Of a DNA stretch of 64,000 bases, positions 34,957 to 47,451 are shown piece after piece (the first letter of the stretch is position 1; every line of letters begins with the position of its first letter). The DNA comes from Azonexus sp. (GTDB lineage Bacteria > Pseudomonadota > Gammaproteobacteria > Burkholderiales > Rhodocyclaceae). The notes under the pieces were generated by a model, which ran no database searches, was not told where the DNA came from, and saw nothing but the letters and a program-made list of their open reading frames with translations. The translations under genes and the position numbers were made by a program. Where the stretch lies: NCBI GenBank assembly GCA_030696345.1, contig JAUYSK010000016.1, positions 620,001 to 684,000 of the forward strand, written 5' to 3'.

Positions 34957-36354
34957 TCAAAACTTTAATTCTTGTAGTTGGGCGACGAAGCGGGCTTCGT
35001 CTTTTTCTTCCAGGCAACGCAGGTCGAGATGATACGCGTCGTCGCGGATATAGCCGATGACGGGCGTCGGCAACTGGCGGAAAGCAGCTTCCACGGTCAA
35101 CAGCGCGTTTCCCGGCTTTTTCGCGGTCGGCCGGAAGACTAGCGCCGCCGAAGGCAGGCGTTCGACCGGCAAGGCGCCGCTGCCTATCTGGCTGCTGCAG
35201 GGTTCAACCGAAACCGTGGTTAGTGCGCCGAGCGCTGCTTGCGCGGCAGGCAGCACGCGTTCAGCCAAAGCGCTGATTTCGGCCACCGTCCGTGTCAGCA
35301 GGCGCAGCGTCGGCAGGCGTTCGCGCAAGCGATCCGGGTCGCGGTAAAGGCGCAGGGTTGCCTCCAGCGCGGCAAGTGTCGTCTTGCCGACACGCAGGGC
35401 GCGTTTCAATGGGTTCTTCTTGATCTTGGCAATCAAGTCCTTGCGGCCAACGATCAGCCCGGCCTGCGGGCCGCCGAGCAGCTTGTCGCCGGAGAAGGTA
35501 ACGATGTCAGCACCCGCCGCCAGCGCCTGCTGCGGCGTCGGTTCGGCCGGCAAGCCGTGGGCGGCGAAATCGCACAGCGTGCCGCTGCCCAGATCAATGA
35601 CGAACGGCAAATTCGCCGCGTGGGCGATTTCAGCGATGGCTTTCTCGTCGACCGCAGCGGTGAAACCCATGACGGCGTAATTGCTGGTGTGGATCTTCAT
35701 CAGCAGCGCCGTTTTCGGGCCGATGGCTTCTTGGTAATCCTTTGCATGGGTGCGGTTGGTGGTCCCGATTTCGTGAAGCTTGACCTGCGCCCGGCGCATC
35801 ACGTCGGGGATGCGGAAGGCGCCGCCAATCTCGACCAGTTCGCCGCGCGACACCACGGCCTCCTTGCCTTGGGCCAGGGCGTTGAGAGTCAATAGCACGG
35901 CGGCGGCGTTGTTGTTGACGATGGTCGCGGCAATATTTGGCGAGCCACCGGCGATCAGCTCGGAGAGCAGGCCGGACACCAGATCGTCGCGGTCGCCGCG
36001 GCCGCCGGAAGCCAGGTCGTACTCCAGCGCACAGGGTGAACGAGCAGCCTCGACCATGGCTGCAATGGCCTCCTCTGCCAATTGGGCGCGACCAAGATTT
36101 GTGTGCAATACCGTACCGGTCAGATTGAACACGGAGCGCAGATTGTTGCGCCCGGCGTCATTGGCGCGGCGACGAATGGCGGCGAGCAACGCCATCTCTT
36201 CCGGCAGCGGCAGGCCATGTTTCAGCCCTTCACGGACAGCAGCCAGCTCGGCGCGAACGCAGCCTGTAACCAGCTGGCGGCCATGCACTTCGATCAATTC
36301 GGGAATTTGCTGCAGGACGCGGTCGACCGCAGGAAGGTGTCTTTTTTCGTTCAT
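34957..36354 (-). CDS. selA: L-seryl-tRNA(Sec) selenium transferase
   Basis: PLP enzyme converting seryl-tRNA(Sec) to selenocysteyl-tRNA(Sec) with selenophosphate. The 465-aa product has the SelA core [46 protein letters not shown], and the PLP lysine at 291 in [17 protein letters not shown] 36354 follows a GGTGAAAG site; a GTG at 36363 would add three residues. It follows fdhE and completes the selA-selB-selC set. selD, needed for selenophosphate, is not in the window. Confidence 0.96.
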   Translation of the reverse strand: MNEKRHLPAVDRVLQQIPELIEVHGRQLVTGCVRAELAAVREGLKHGLPLPEEMALLAAIRRRANDAGRNNLRSVFNLTGTVLHTNLGRAQLAEEAIAAMVEAARSPCALEYDLASGGRGDRDDLVSGLLSELIAGGSPNIAATIVNNNAAAVLLTLNALAQGKEAVVSRGELVEIGGAFRIPDVMRRAQVKLHEIGTTNRTHAKDYQEAIGPKTALLMKIHTSNYAVMGFTAAVDEKAIAEIAHAANLPFVIDLGSGTLCDFAAHGLPAEPTPQQALAAGADIVTFSGDKLLGGPQAGLIVGRKDLIAKIKKNPLKRALRVGKTTLAALEATLRLYRDPDRLRERLPTLRLLTRTVAEISALAERVLPAAQAALGALTTVSVEPCSSQIGSGALPVERLPSAALVFRPTAKKPGNALLTVEAAFRQLPTPVIGYIRDDAYHLDLRCLEEKDEARFVAQLQELKF

Positions 36355-36395
36355 GGCTTTCACCCGGACCGGGCAGAAAGGTTAATCAAATGGCC

Positions 36396-37301
36396 TTAGC
36401 CGCTATACGCGCCGATCAGCAACAGATTCGGGCCGCTTCGGGCATAGCCGGCTTCATCAACGAGCATGTCGAGCGCCAGCGTGGCGAGATCGTCAGCCAC
36501 CGGATCAACGTGCGGGTCCTTTTCCTGATAAACGATCTTCAGGTAGCTCTTGCATGAGTCGCAAGTCTCGGCACGAACAGCACCGTTCGAACCTTCAACT
36601 TCATGCAGCGCAACGCCTTTTTCGCTATCGCAGGCGGTGCAGGTGGCGCGCGGCACGTTCCATTCGGTATTGCACAGGCTGCAATGCAGGTAGCGCAGGT
36701 TGTTGATGGCGGCGCCGAGGCGGACGACGCTGGCGACCGGCAGGCTGCCGCAGCAGGGGCAGACGCCATGGGCATCAAGTGCCTGCAACTGGCTGGCATC
36801 GAGCTGGCTGGCCAGCTTGGTGTAGGCGACTTGCAGTGCGGCGCCGACGAAGGGCAGTTGTGCTGCATTCGTTGCATCCGGCTCGCCGCTCAGTATCGTT
36901 TCGGCCAGCTTTTCAAGTTGCGCGTCGGAGGCGGCAAGCAGGCTGCCGAGTGCTTCCTGTGCGGCGGGCGGGGCGTCATTGCCCAGTGATGTGGCGATCA
37001 ACCGCAGGGCATCGCGCCAGGCGGCCGGGCGGGTGTTGCTGTTGAGCGGCGGCATGCCATGGGTGCGCGACTGTTCCAATGCTGTGGCATCGGGTAGCGG
37101 GAGTTCGGGCAGTGCTTGCAGCGCTTCATGTTGGGCGCGGCTTAGCTGGCCAAGGAAGTTGAGCCAGTCGGCGAGGCTATGGCCGGCGGCAAGCGCGGCA
37201 AAGCGGTCGGCGCGGTCGGCAAACAGGCTGGTCGCAACCGGCAGCAGGTAGGGTGCAGCCTCTTCGGCCGGTGGATGGAAATCAATCGGTTGGGTCTGCA
37301 T
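36396..37301 (-). CDS. fdhE: Formate dehydrogenase accessory protein FdhE
   Basis: Rubredoxin-type iron protein needed to make active respiratory formate dehydrogenase. The 301-aa product has the four CxxC pairs of the family: CPCC, CSLC, CTAC and CDSC in the C-terminal half. The N-terminal half is helical and variable. It lies between fdnI and selA on the same strand, after a terminator-like hairpin. Confidence 0.94.
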   Translation of the reverse strand: MQTQPIDFHPPAEEAAPYLLPVATSLFADRADRFAALAAGHSLADWLNFLGQLSRAQHEALQALPELPLPDATALEQSRTHGMPPLNSNTRPAAWRDALRLIATSLGNDAPPAAQEALGSLLAASDAQLEKLAETILSGEPDATNAAQLPFVGAALQVAYTKLASQLDASQLQALDAHGVCPCCGSLPVASVVRLGAAINNLRYLHCSLCNTEWNVPRATCTACDSEKGVALHEVEGSNGAVRAETCDSCKSYLKIVYQEKDPHVDPVADDLATLALDMLVDEAGYARSGPNLLLIGAYSG

Positions 37302-37309
37302 GTCAGCTC

Positions 37310-37350
37310 AAAAAAAGCGGGGGATGCGGAATGTTCTCCGCAGAGCCCCC
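37310..37350 (-). terminator. Terminator-like hairpin between fdnI and fdhE
   Basis: On the minus strand, a GGGGG...CCCCC outer stem and a TGCGGA/TCCGCA inner stem are followed by GC and seven T residues just before the fdhE start. It probably reduces readthrough from fdnGHI into the accessory and sel genes. Confidence 0.6.
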
Positions 37351-37373
37351 TGAACGCAAGGTGAAACTAAAAC

Positions 37374-37994
37374 TTACTTGCCAGTTACCTGGCGATACCA
37401 GCCACGGTGATGCTGCTTGGCCCAGGCCCGGGTGACCGTGCCGTACCACATGGCGCGGATGGTGCCCTTGACCCAGATGGCGGCATAGACGTGCACGAAG
37501 ATCATGCCGATCATCACGGCGCCGGCAGCGGCGTGTACCACGGCGCCCATGCGGACGAGCGTGATGTCGAAGCCGAACCAGGCGCGCCAGATAAGCAGGC
37601 CGGAGACCGTCATTAGTAGCATGCAGATCGCCATCACCCAGAACATCGCCTTCTGACCGCCGTTGTACTTGCCCTGTTCCGGCATGTTGTGGTCGTTGCC
37701 GTCCACCATCTGCTTGGCCTTCGACAGCCATTCCTTGTCCGCCGGCGTCATCTTGTTCAGATGCTTGAAGCGGAAGAACATGGCCAGGAAGGACACCGCC
37801 ATCAGCACCCCAAGATAGGGATGCAAAATGCGCGTCCAGGTCGGCCCGCCGAACAGCTGCGTCAGCGGGTAGAACGCCGGGTGGAAGAAGGCCAGTCCGG
37901 AGAGGGCGAGCAGGATGAAGCTGATGCCCACCACCCAGTGATTGGCCCGTTCCTTGGGCTCATAGCGCTTGAGGTCTTTCGGGTCGCGGATCAT
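37374..37994 (-). CDS. fdnI: Formate dehydrogenase cytochrome b556 (gamma) subunit
   Basis: Membrane subunit of 206 aa that carries two b haems and passes electrons to quinone. It has four hydrophobic helices and haem-ligand histidines in [28 protein letters not shown] and [19 protein letters not shown]. The strong AGGAGG site and the 4-bp overlap with fdnH (ATGA) show tight coupling. The closest model is the E. coli FdnI/FdoI subunit. Confidence 0.95.
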   Translation of the reverse strand: MIRDPKDLKRYEPKERANHWVVGISFILLALSGLAFFHPAFYPLTQLFGGPTWTRILHPYLGVLMAVSFLAMFFRFKHLNKMTPADKEWLSKAKQMVDGNDHNMPEQGKYNGGQKAMFWVMAICMLLMTVSGLLIWRAWFGFDITLVRMGAVVHAAAGAVMIGMIFVHVYAAIWVKGTIRAMWYGTVTRAWAKQHHRGWYRQVTGK

Positions 37995-38878
37995 TTTGCA
38001 TCCTCCTTCTCGATCTCGTCCTCGATCTCTTTCGAGACCTCGTTCGGACCCTTGGTCACGTAATGGAACAGGCTACCCAAAGCGACACCAGCCAGCGCGA
38101 GCGTGGCGAGCGGCTTGGCGAAGCCCTTCCACAGCGAGACCAGCGGGCTGATCGACGGATTGGCCGGCAGGCCGGCGTACAGGTTCGGCTTGTCGGCATG
38201 GTGCAGCACGTACATGACGTGCGTGCCGCCAACGCCTTGCGGATCGTACAGACCTGCCTGCTCGTAACCGCGCTCCTTCAAGTCGGTAACGCGCTTGGCC
38301 GCGTAGTCCTTCATGTCCTCCTTGCTGCCGAACTGGATCGCGCCAGTCGGGCAGGCTTTCACACAGGCTGGCGCCTGGTTGACCGCCACCCGGTCGGAAC
38401 ACAGCGAGCACTTGTAGGCCTTGTTGTCTTCCTTCGAGATGCGGGGGACGTCGAACGGACAGCCGGTGACGCAGTAGCCGCAGCCGATGCAGTTTTCCTG
38501 ATGGAAATCCACAATGCCGTTGCTGTACTGGACGATTGCACCGGGTGCCGGGCAAGCCTTCAGACAACCTGGATCAGCACAGTGCATGCAGCCGTCCTTG
38601 CGGATCAGCCACTCCAGCTTGTTGTTTTGCTCAACCTCGGTGAACCGCATCACCGTCCACGATTTCGCGGTCAGATCCATCGGATTGTCGTAGACGCCGT
38701 GGCAGTTGCCTACTTCGTCGCGGATGTCATTCCACTCCGAGCAGGCCACCTGACACGCCTTGCAGCCAATACAGGCCGATACGTCGATAAGCTTGGCGAT
38801 CTCGAGCGTTTCCCGCACATGCGTGGAGGGCGTCGTCGTCGCGGAGCGCTGTTTGATGTCTAGCGATTGCAGTGCCAT
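37991..38878 (-). CDS. fdnH: Formate dehydrogenase iron-sulfur (beta) subunit
   Basis: 295-aa electron-transfer subunit with four ferredoxin-type Cys groups: [38 protein letters not shown] and [21 protein letters not shown] single C-terminal membrane helix (~253-270, [16 protein letters not shown]) anchors it at the periplasmic side, as in E. coli FdnH. It lies 12 bp after fdnG, has a GGGAGAG site, and overlaps fdnI. Confidence 0.96.
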   Translation of the reverse strand: MALQSLDIKQRSATTTPSTHVRETLEIAKLIDVSACIGCKACQVACSEWNDIRDEVGNCHGVYDNPMDLTAKSWTVMRFTEVEQNNKLEWLIRKDGCMHCADPGCLKACPAPGAIVQYSNGIVDFHQENCIGCGYCVTGCPFDVPRISKEDNKAYKCSLCSDRVAVNQAPACVKACPTGAIQFGSKEDMKDYAAKRVTDLKERGYEQAGLYDPQGVGGTHVMYVLHHADKPNLYAGLPANPSISPLVSLWKGFAKPLATLALAGVALGSLFHYVTKGPNEVSKEIEDEIEKEDAK

Positions 38879-38890
38879 ATCAGCTCTCCC

Positions 38891-41800
38891 TTACGCTTTC
38901 TCGATGTTGACCAGGAACGCCTTGTACTCCGGCGTCTGCGTATTGGCGTCACCGACGAACGGGGTCAGGGTGTTGGTGATGAAGCCAGGCTTCGTCGCCC
39001 CCTTGAATCCGTAGTGGATCGGGATGCCGATGGTGTGCACCTTCTTGCCATCGACTTCGAGCGCCTTGATCCGCTTGGTCACCACCGCCACGGCCTTGAT
39101 GAAGCCGCGGTTGGAACGGATCTTGACCTTGTCGCCGAGCGCGATGCCCTTTTCCTTGGCCAGTTCCTCGCCGATTTCCACGAACTGTTCCGGCTGCATG
39201 ATCGCGTTGATCTTGGAGAACTTGGTCCAGTAGTGGAAGTGCTCGGTCAGGCGGTAGGTCGTCGCTACGTACGGGAAGTCCTTCGCCGTGCCGAACGCCT
39301 CCATGTCGCCCTTGTAAACCCGGGCGGCCGGATTCGACTTGGCCTTGGGGTTATTCGGGTGCATCGGATTGTTGTCGAGCGGACTTTCGAACGGCTCGTA
39401 GTGCTCGGGCATCGGGCCATCTGCCATCAGATCACGGCAGAACAGACGAGAGACACCTTCCGGATTCATGATGAAAGGCATCACGTTCTCTTCCGGCGCA
39501 GCATCCGGGCGCATGTCGGGAACGTCGTTGCCGCCCCATGCCTTGCCCGTCCACTTCAGCACCGTCCGCTTCGGATCCCAGGGCTTGCCGGAAACGTCGC
39601 AGGAGGCGCGGTTGTAGATGATGCGGCGATTGACCGGCCAGGCAAAGCCCCAGTTCAGGGTTTGACCCAGACCGGACGGATCGGCGTTGTCGCGACGGGC
39701 CGACAGATTGCCGGCTTGCGACCAGACACCGCAGTAGATCCAGTTGCCGCATGAGGTCGAGCCATCGTCGCGCAACTGGCCAAACGTACCCAGTTGCTCG
39801 CCCGCCTTGACCAGTACCTTGGTCGGATCTTTCGGATCGAGCACGTCGGCCAGCGCCTTGCCGTTGATTTCGCGGAGCAGTTCTTCCGGCGACGGCTTGG
39901 TCGGCTGGGCGTAGGCCCAGGTCAGCTTCATGATCGGGTCGGGGAAGGCTCCGCCGTCCTTGGCGTACATTTCCTTCAACTTCAGGAAGAGTGCTGCCAG
40001 GATTTCTGTGTCGTCCTTCGAATCGCCCGGACCATCCGCCGCCTTCCAGCGCCACTGAATGACGCGGCCGGAGTTGGTGAAGGTGCCAGCGGTTTCGGCG
40101 AACAACGTGGTCGGCAGACGGAAGACCTCCGTCGGGATCTTGGCCGGATCAACCTCGTTGAACTCGCCGTGCGGCTTCCAGTACTCGGAGGTATCGGTTG
40201 CCAGCGGGTCCATCACCACCATGTACTTCAGCTTGGACAGGCCATCGCTGACCTTCTTCTTGTTGGCCACGGAGGCCAGCGGGTTGAAGCCCTGACAGAA
40301 GAAACCGTTGATCTTGCCCTGATACATCTGGTCGAACATCTGCAGCACGTCCGACGCGCCACCCAGTTTCGGGAAGTAGTCGTAGGCGAAGTCGTTTTCC
40401 TTGGTCGCCGCGTCGCCCCACCAGGCTTTCGCCAGGCTGGTATGCCACTTCGGGAAGTTCTGGCCGAAGTTCATCTGGCCCGGACGCAGTGCCTTCGGCG
40501 TGCGCTTGGTCAGATAGGTCGTGCGATCAGGATCGGCATCGGTCGGTGCGCTGACGTAGCCCGGCAGGTTTTGCGCGTAGAGGGCAAAGTCGGTAATGCC
40601 CTGAACGTTGGCGTGACCGCGCAAGGCGTTGATGCCGCCACCGGCCATGCCCATGTTGCCGAGCAACTGCTGGATGATCGCCATGCAGCGAATGTTCTGG
40701 GAGCCGACAGAGTGCTCGGTCCAGCCCAGCGCATACAGGTTGGTCATCGTCTTGTTCGGCGCCGCGGTCTCGGCAATCATCTCGCAAACCTTAATGAATG
40801 CATCCTTCGGCGTGCCGCAGACCTTGCTCACCATTTCCGGCGTATAGCGGGAATAGTGCGCCTTCATCAGTTGCCAGACGCAGTTCGGGTCTTGCCAGGT
40901 TTCGTCGACCATGGCGAAGCCATCCTTGTCCATCTGGTATTTCCAGGTGTCCTTGGCGTAGCTGCGCTTCTCTTCGTTGTAGCCGGAGAAGATGCCGTCG
41001 TCGAACTTGAAGCCGGGATCGATCAGGAAAGCCGCATTGGTATAGGCCTTCACGTAATCGTGGTGAATCTTGTCGTTGGAAACGAGGTAATTGATGACGC
41101 CGCCGAGGAAGGCGATGTCAGTACCGGAGCGCAACGGGGTATAGAAATCGGCCACCGACGCCGTACGGTTGAAGCGCGGGTCGACCACGACCAGCTTCGC
41201 CTTGCGCGTTTTCTTGGCTTCGATCACCCACTTGAAGCCGCAGGGGTGCGCTTCGGCAGGGTTGCCGCCCATTACCAGAATCAAATCAGCGTTCTTGATG
41301 TCCACCCAGTGGTTGGTCATCGCACCACGCCCAAAACTCGGAGCCAGACTGGCCACCGTGGGAGCGTGTCAAATACGTGCCTGGGTATCGATCGAGGTCA
41401 TGCCCATCGCGCGAATCGTCTTCACGGTCAGGTAGCCGGCCTCATTCGGTGCTGCTGATGATGCAAGGAATCCAGTGGTAGTCCAGCGATTGACGGTCAC
41501 GCCGTCCTTGTTCTGCGCCATGAAGTTCGCGTCGCGGTCTGCCTTCATGTGCTTGGCAACTCGCTCGATGGCCTCGTTCCAGGAAATCCGCTTCCATTCG
41601 TTGGTGCCAGCTTCGCGCACTTCCGGCCACTTCAGGCGATTGGCGCTTTGCACCATGTCGCGCAGGCCAGCGCCCTTCGGGCACAGCGTGCCCCGGTTCA
41701 CCGGGTTGTCCGGATCGCCTTCGATATGAATGATCTCCGCTTGCGAATTCTTTGACTTGTCGCCGGTGGAGTAGATGAGCACGCCGCAGGACACCGAGCA

Positions 41801-41956
41801 GTACGGACAGATGTTCCGTGTCTCAGTGGCGCGGGCGAGCTTGAAGGTCCGCACTTCGGCCAGGGCTGCAGTCGGTGAGAAACCCATCAACGCGATGGAC
41901 GACCCCCCTAGCCCGGCAGAGCAGATCTTGAAGAACTGACGCCTTGTAACGTTCAT
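38891..41956 (-). CDS. fdnG: Selenocysteine-containing formate dehydrogenase catalytic subunit (read through in-frame TGA)
   Basis: Molybdo- or tungsto-bis-pyranopterin enzyme that oxidises formate in the periplasm. 1021 aa when the in-frame TGA at 41371-41369 is read as selenocysteine; it falls at residue 196, the same position as in E. coli FdnG, in the context TQARI-U-HAPTVASLAPSFGRGA. It has a Tat signal (TRRQFFKICSAGLGG) and a [4Fe-4S] site (CPYCSVSCGVLIYST ... TLCPKGA). The downstream half continues into molybdopterin domains without any frame break. A GAGGG site precedes ATG 41956. A perfect sigma-54 promoter lies 48-64 bp upstream. fdnH and fdnI follow. This is a working gene and should not be split or called a pseudogene. 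Confidence 0.97.
41340..41371 (-). promoter_or_regulatory. UGA(Sec) codon and SECIS hairpin in fdnG
   Basis: Starting from the U of the UGA as base 1, bases 15-32 fold into a hairpin: GG, a bulged U at base 17, then G-GCC pairing with GGC-U, and the loop AGUCU with G23 and U24. The bulged U17 and the loop GU are the features SelB recognises in E. coli fdhF. Confidence 0.92.
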
Positions 41957-42003
41957 TGTAATTACCCTCGCAGGATGCGACCGATCGTCGCTAATCCAGA
42001 CTA

Positions 42004-42020
42004 GTGCAACGAACGTGCCA
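42004..42020 (-). promoter_or_regulatory. Sigma-54 promoter of fdnGHI
   Basis: On the minus strand TGGCACGTTCGTTGCAC: a perfect match to TGGCAC-N5-TTGCA, with correct GG to GC spacing. Transcription should begin near 41993, leaving a leader of about 37 bases before fdnG. Confidence 0.85.
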
Positions 42021-42076
42021 TTTGAGGCAAGTCATTGAACATTAGGGAATCGCCGGGTTTTGGCTGGGGCAGAGAG

Positions 42077-42122
42077 TGAGACATCTTGTCCAAAAGCTGG
42101 ATGGTCTGGACAAAATGTCTCA
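42077..42122. promoter_or_regulatory. 16-bp inverted repeat upstream of the fdnG sigma-54 promoter, candidate activator site
   Basis: Arms TGAGACATCTTGTCCA (42077-42092) and TGGACAAAATGTCTCA (42107-42122) pair at 15 of 16 positions around a 14-base spacer. Each arm is itself a short palindrome, GACA-N3-TGTC. The site begins 57 bp upstream of the -24 box, a normal place for a sigma-54 activator. No U-run follows it, so it is not a typical terminator of the DsrE-like gene. Confidence 0.65.
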
Positions 42123-42131
42123 GCAAGAAGG

Positions 42132-42485
42132 CTAAAGCGCGATCACCTTGTCGGCGGCCAGCGTGGCTTCGGCCAACTCGACCAGCGTACCGATGGCCGC
42201 ACCGGGAATCAGCGGCAGATCGACGAGGCCACGGGCCATTGCACAGGTTCGGCACAACCTGATTTCGACGCCCTGAGCGATCAGTTGTTCGACCATTCCC
42301 TGCAGGCCGTTGCCACTACCGTCGATCTGGTTGGGAAGGCCGAGTACGGTGGCGTCGGACATCAGGAAGACGCGTACCTTCGGTTTGGCGTCGTTACCGA
42401 CCAGCGCCGTAGCCAGGCGCAGGGCGGAAAGACAGCGTTCGCTGCCATAGGGTGGGGCATGAATGATGATCAGGATGTTTTGCAT
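42132..42485 (-). CDS. DsrE-family protein with CxxC
   Basis: 117-aa DsrE/DsrF-like protein: QNILIIIHAPPYGSERCLSALRLA, KVRVFLMSDATVLG, and the active-site-like IRLCRTCAMARGL with Cys78 and Cys81. ATG 42485 is preceded by a GGAG site; the upstream part of the frame is not protein-like. It lies between the sigma-54 regulator and fdnG on the same strand. Proteins of this type occur with sulfur-relay systems; a role near formate dehydrogenase could be sulfuration of the cofactor, but that is inference. Confidence 0.8.
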   Translation of the reverse strand: MQNILIIIHAPPYGSERCLSALRLATALVGNDAKPKVRVFLMSDATVLGLPNQIDGSGNGLQGMVEQLIAQGVEIRLCRTCAMARGLVDLPLIPGAAIGTLVELAEATLAADKVIAL

Positions 42486-42570
42486 GGGGACTCCGGGTAA
42501 GGGGGTAATGCTGACGCTTGGCACAAATGATCAGCAGGCAATAGTTTGAACCAAGGCCCGCGGCCTGTCT

Positions 42571-44472
<1,902 letters not shown>

Positions 44473-44579
44473 TTGTCTCGTCTCCTCGCCGGGTCGGTGC
44501 CCGGTTTTTTGCCGAGTATAGGTGCTCAGCCACCGGGGGCAAGCGCATTCGGCCGGCAGCGTGTCCAAGTGTTCCAAAT

Positions 44580-44610
44580 TGTGACAACTGTCCCGGAATG
44601 CAACGTCACA
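44580..44610 (+). promoter_or_regulatory. Candidate activator site between acoR and the aldehyde dehydrogenase gene
   Basis: TGTGAC (44580-44585) and GTCACA (44605-44610) face each other, and GACA-N2-TGTC lies at 44583-44592. It resembles the GACA/TGTC elements in front of fdnG and starts about 100 bp upstream of the sigma-54-like promoter at 44684. Confidence 0.4.
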
Positions 44611-44683
44611 GCAATTGCTGCGGTGGACGGCCATTTTTGGCTAAAAACCAAATAATCAATCGTTTAGGTGGTTTGCTTCAGCC

Positions 44684-44699
44684 TGGCACGGGGCTTGAT
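44684..44699 (+). promoter_or_regulatory. Sigma-54-like promoter of the aldehyde dehydrogenase gene
   Basis: TGGCACGGGGCTTGAT: a perfect -24 box and a -12 box with one mismatch (TTGA instead of TTGC), at correct spacing. It lies 59 bp before the ATG. Confidence 0.7.
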
Positions 44700-44757
44700 A
44701 TGGGTACTTGCCCTTTAGGGAATTTATTTACCTATTCGTAACAAGACAGGAGACAAG

Positions 44758-46278
<1,521 letters not shown>

Positions 46279-46320
46279 GCAACGCTTCTTCTCCACTTGC
46301 CCAATCGCGGGCAACTTTCA

Positions 46321-46347
46321 GGGGGCGGGCAACCGCCCCCGCTTTTT
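46321..46347 (+). terminator. Hairpin with T-run between the aldehyde dehydrogenase and DUF779 genes
   Basis: Stem GGGGGCGG (46321-46328) with CCGCCCCC (46333-46340), 4-base loop, then GC and five T residues, 13 bp before the DUF779 ATG. Probably a partial terminator that lowers DUF779 expression. Confidence 0.75.
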
Positions 46348-46359
46348 CAGGAGAAAACC

Positions 46360-46722
46360 ATGGTCGACCGTGTCATCGCCACGCCCGCAGCGCTTGAACT
46401 GATCAAGAGCCTGCAGGGCAAGCATGGTGAATTGATGTTCCACCAGTCGGGTGGTTGCTGCGACAACAGCGCCGCCAATTGCTACCTGCCAACCGACCTG
46501 ACCATTGGCCAGGGCGATGTGCATCTGGGCAACATCGGTGGTGTGCCGTTCTACATGAGCAAGTCGCAATTCGAAACCTGGAAACACACGCAGTTGATCA
46601 TCGATGTCATCGACGGCCACGGCGGCACTTTTTCGCTGGAGGGGCCGGAAGGAAAGGCTTTCCATACCCGCTCGCGGGTGTTCAGCGAGAGCGAACTGGC
46701 TGAACTGGCCAAGGCGATATAA
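46360..46722 (+). CDS. DUF779 family protein
   Basis: 120-aa Cys/His-containing protein that regularly accompanies ExaC-class aldehyde dehydrogenases. Visible motifs are ELMFHQSGGCCDNSAANCYLP and LIIDVIDGHGGTFSLEGPEG. The CC pair and nearby Cys suggest a metal or redox site. Function is unknown. ATG 46360 has an AGGAG site. It follows the dehydrogenase in the same direction across a hairpin. Confidence 0.88.
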   Translation: MVDRVIATPAALELIKSLQGKHGELMFHQSGGCCDNSAANCYLPTDLTIGQGDVHLGNIGGVPFYMSKSQFETWKHTQLIIDVIDGHGGTFSLEGPEGKAFHTRSRVFSESELAELAKAI

Positions 46723-46755
46723 GGTCCGGCAGGCCGGTGGTATCCTGCTGGCCGC

Positions 46756-47451
46756 ATGACCGACACGCTAAAAGACGCCTTTTTTCTGCTGGGAACGATG
46801 GATGGACGATTGCTCGAAATCGTCGGTCTCTCCCTGCGCGTCAGCCTGACTGCCCTGTTGATCGGTGCCCTGCTCGGCTTGCCGCTTGGCGCCTGGCTCG
46901 CCGTGGCAAAGTTTCCCGGTCGCGGTGCCATTATCGTTGCGCTCAATGCCCTGATGGGGCTGCCTTCGGTGGTGGTCGGCGTTCTTGTTTACCTTGCCCT
47001 GTCGCGCAGTGGGCCACTCGGTAGCTATGGCCTGCTCTTTTCGCCAACGGCGATGATCATTGCCCAGAGCATGCTCGTCGTGCCGCTGATCGCCGCCGTC
47101 AGCCGGCAGATCGTTGAAGATGCCTGGAAGGAGTATGCCCCCGAGTTTTCGGTGATTGGCATCGGTCGACCGCAGGCGGTGGTGCTGTTGCTGGCCGATT
47201 GCCGGTTTTCCCTGAGTGTGGCGACGCTGGCCGGCTTGGGCCGGGCGATGTCGGAAGTCGGCGCGGTGATGATCGTCGGCGGCAATATCGACGGCTACAC
47301 GCGGGTGATGACCACGGCCATTGCGCTGGAAACCGCCAAGGGCGATCTGGCGCTGTCGATTGCGCTGGGCATCGTGCTGATGACGGTCATCCTGACGCTC
47401 AATGTCGCGGCCTACCATTTGCGCTGCTGGGCGGCGCGGAGGTATGGCTGA
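46756..47451 (+). CDS. tupB: Tungstate-type ABC transporter permease (TupB)
   Basis: Inner membrane permease of 231 aa with about five to six helices. The sequence LIGALLGLPLGAWLAVAKFPGRG and the EAA-like loop GRAMSEVGAVMIVGGNIDGYTRVMTTAIALETAKGD are typical of the TupB branch of molybdate/tungstate-type permeases. It is coupled to the ATPase gene by a TGATG overlap. The substrate-binding protein TupA is not adjacent. Tungstate is the likely substrate from family resemblance and from the AOR operon. Confidence 0.85.
   Translation: MTDTLKDAFFLLGTMDGRLLEIVGLSLRVSLTALLIGALLGLPLGAWLAVAKFPGRGAIIVALNALMGLPSVVVGVLVYLALSRSGPLGSYGLLFSPTAMIIAQSMLVVPLIAAVSRQIVEDAWKEYAPEFSVIGIGRPQAVVLLLADCRFSLSVATLAGLGRAMSEVGAVMIVGGNIDGYTRVMTTAIALETAKGDLALSIALGIVLMTVILTLNVAAYHLRCWAARRYG

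Noticed and set aside
39794..41458. 554-codon open frame on the plus strand opposite fdnG
   Set aside because: Antisense shadow of fdnG; composition is typical of reverse-frame translation.
38891..41956. fdnG as a frameshifted or nonsense pseudogene
   Set aside because: The only break is a TGA at the known selenocysteine position with a SECIS hairpin, in the same frame on both sides.
41957..42060. FNR box upstream of fdnG (TTGAGGCAAGTCAT near 42022)
   Set aside because: Only one half-site fits TTGAT-N4-ATCAA; the second half is too degenerate to support a claim.
42486..42570. Sigma-54 promoter upstream of the DsrE-like gene at 42485
   Set aside because: A TGG...TTGCC pair exists on the minus strand, but the spacing is one base too long and the -24 box is poor.
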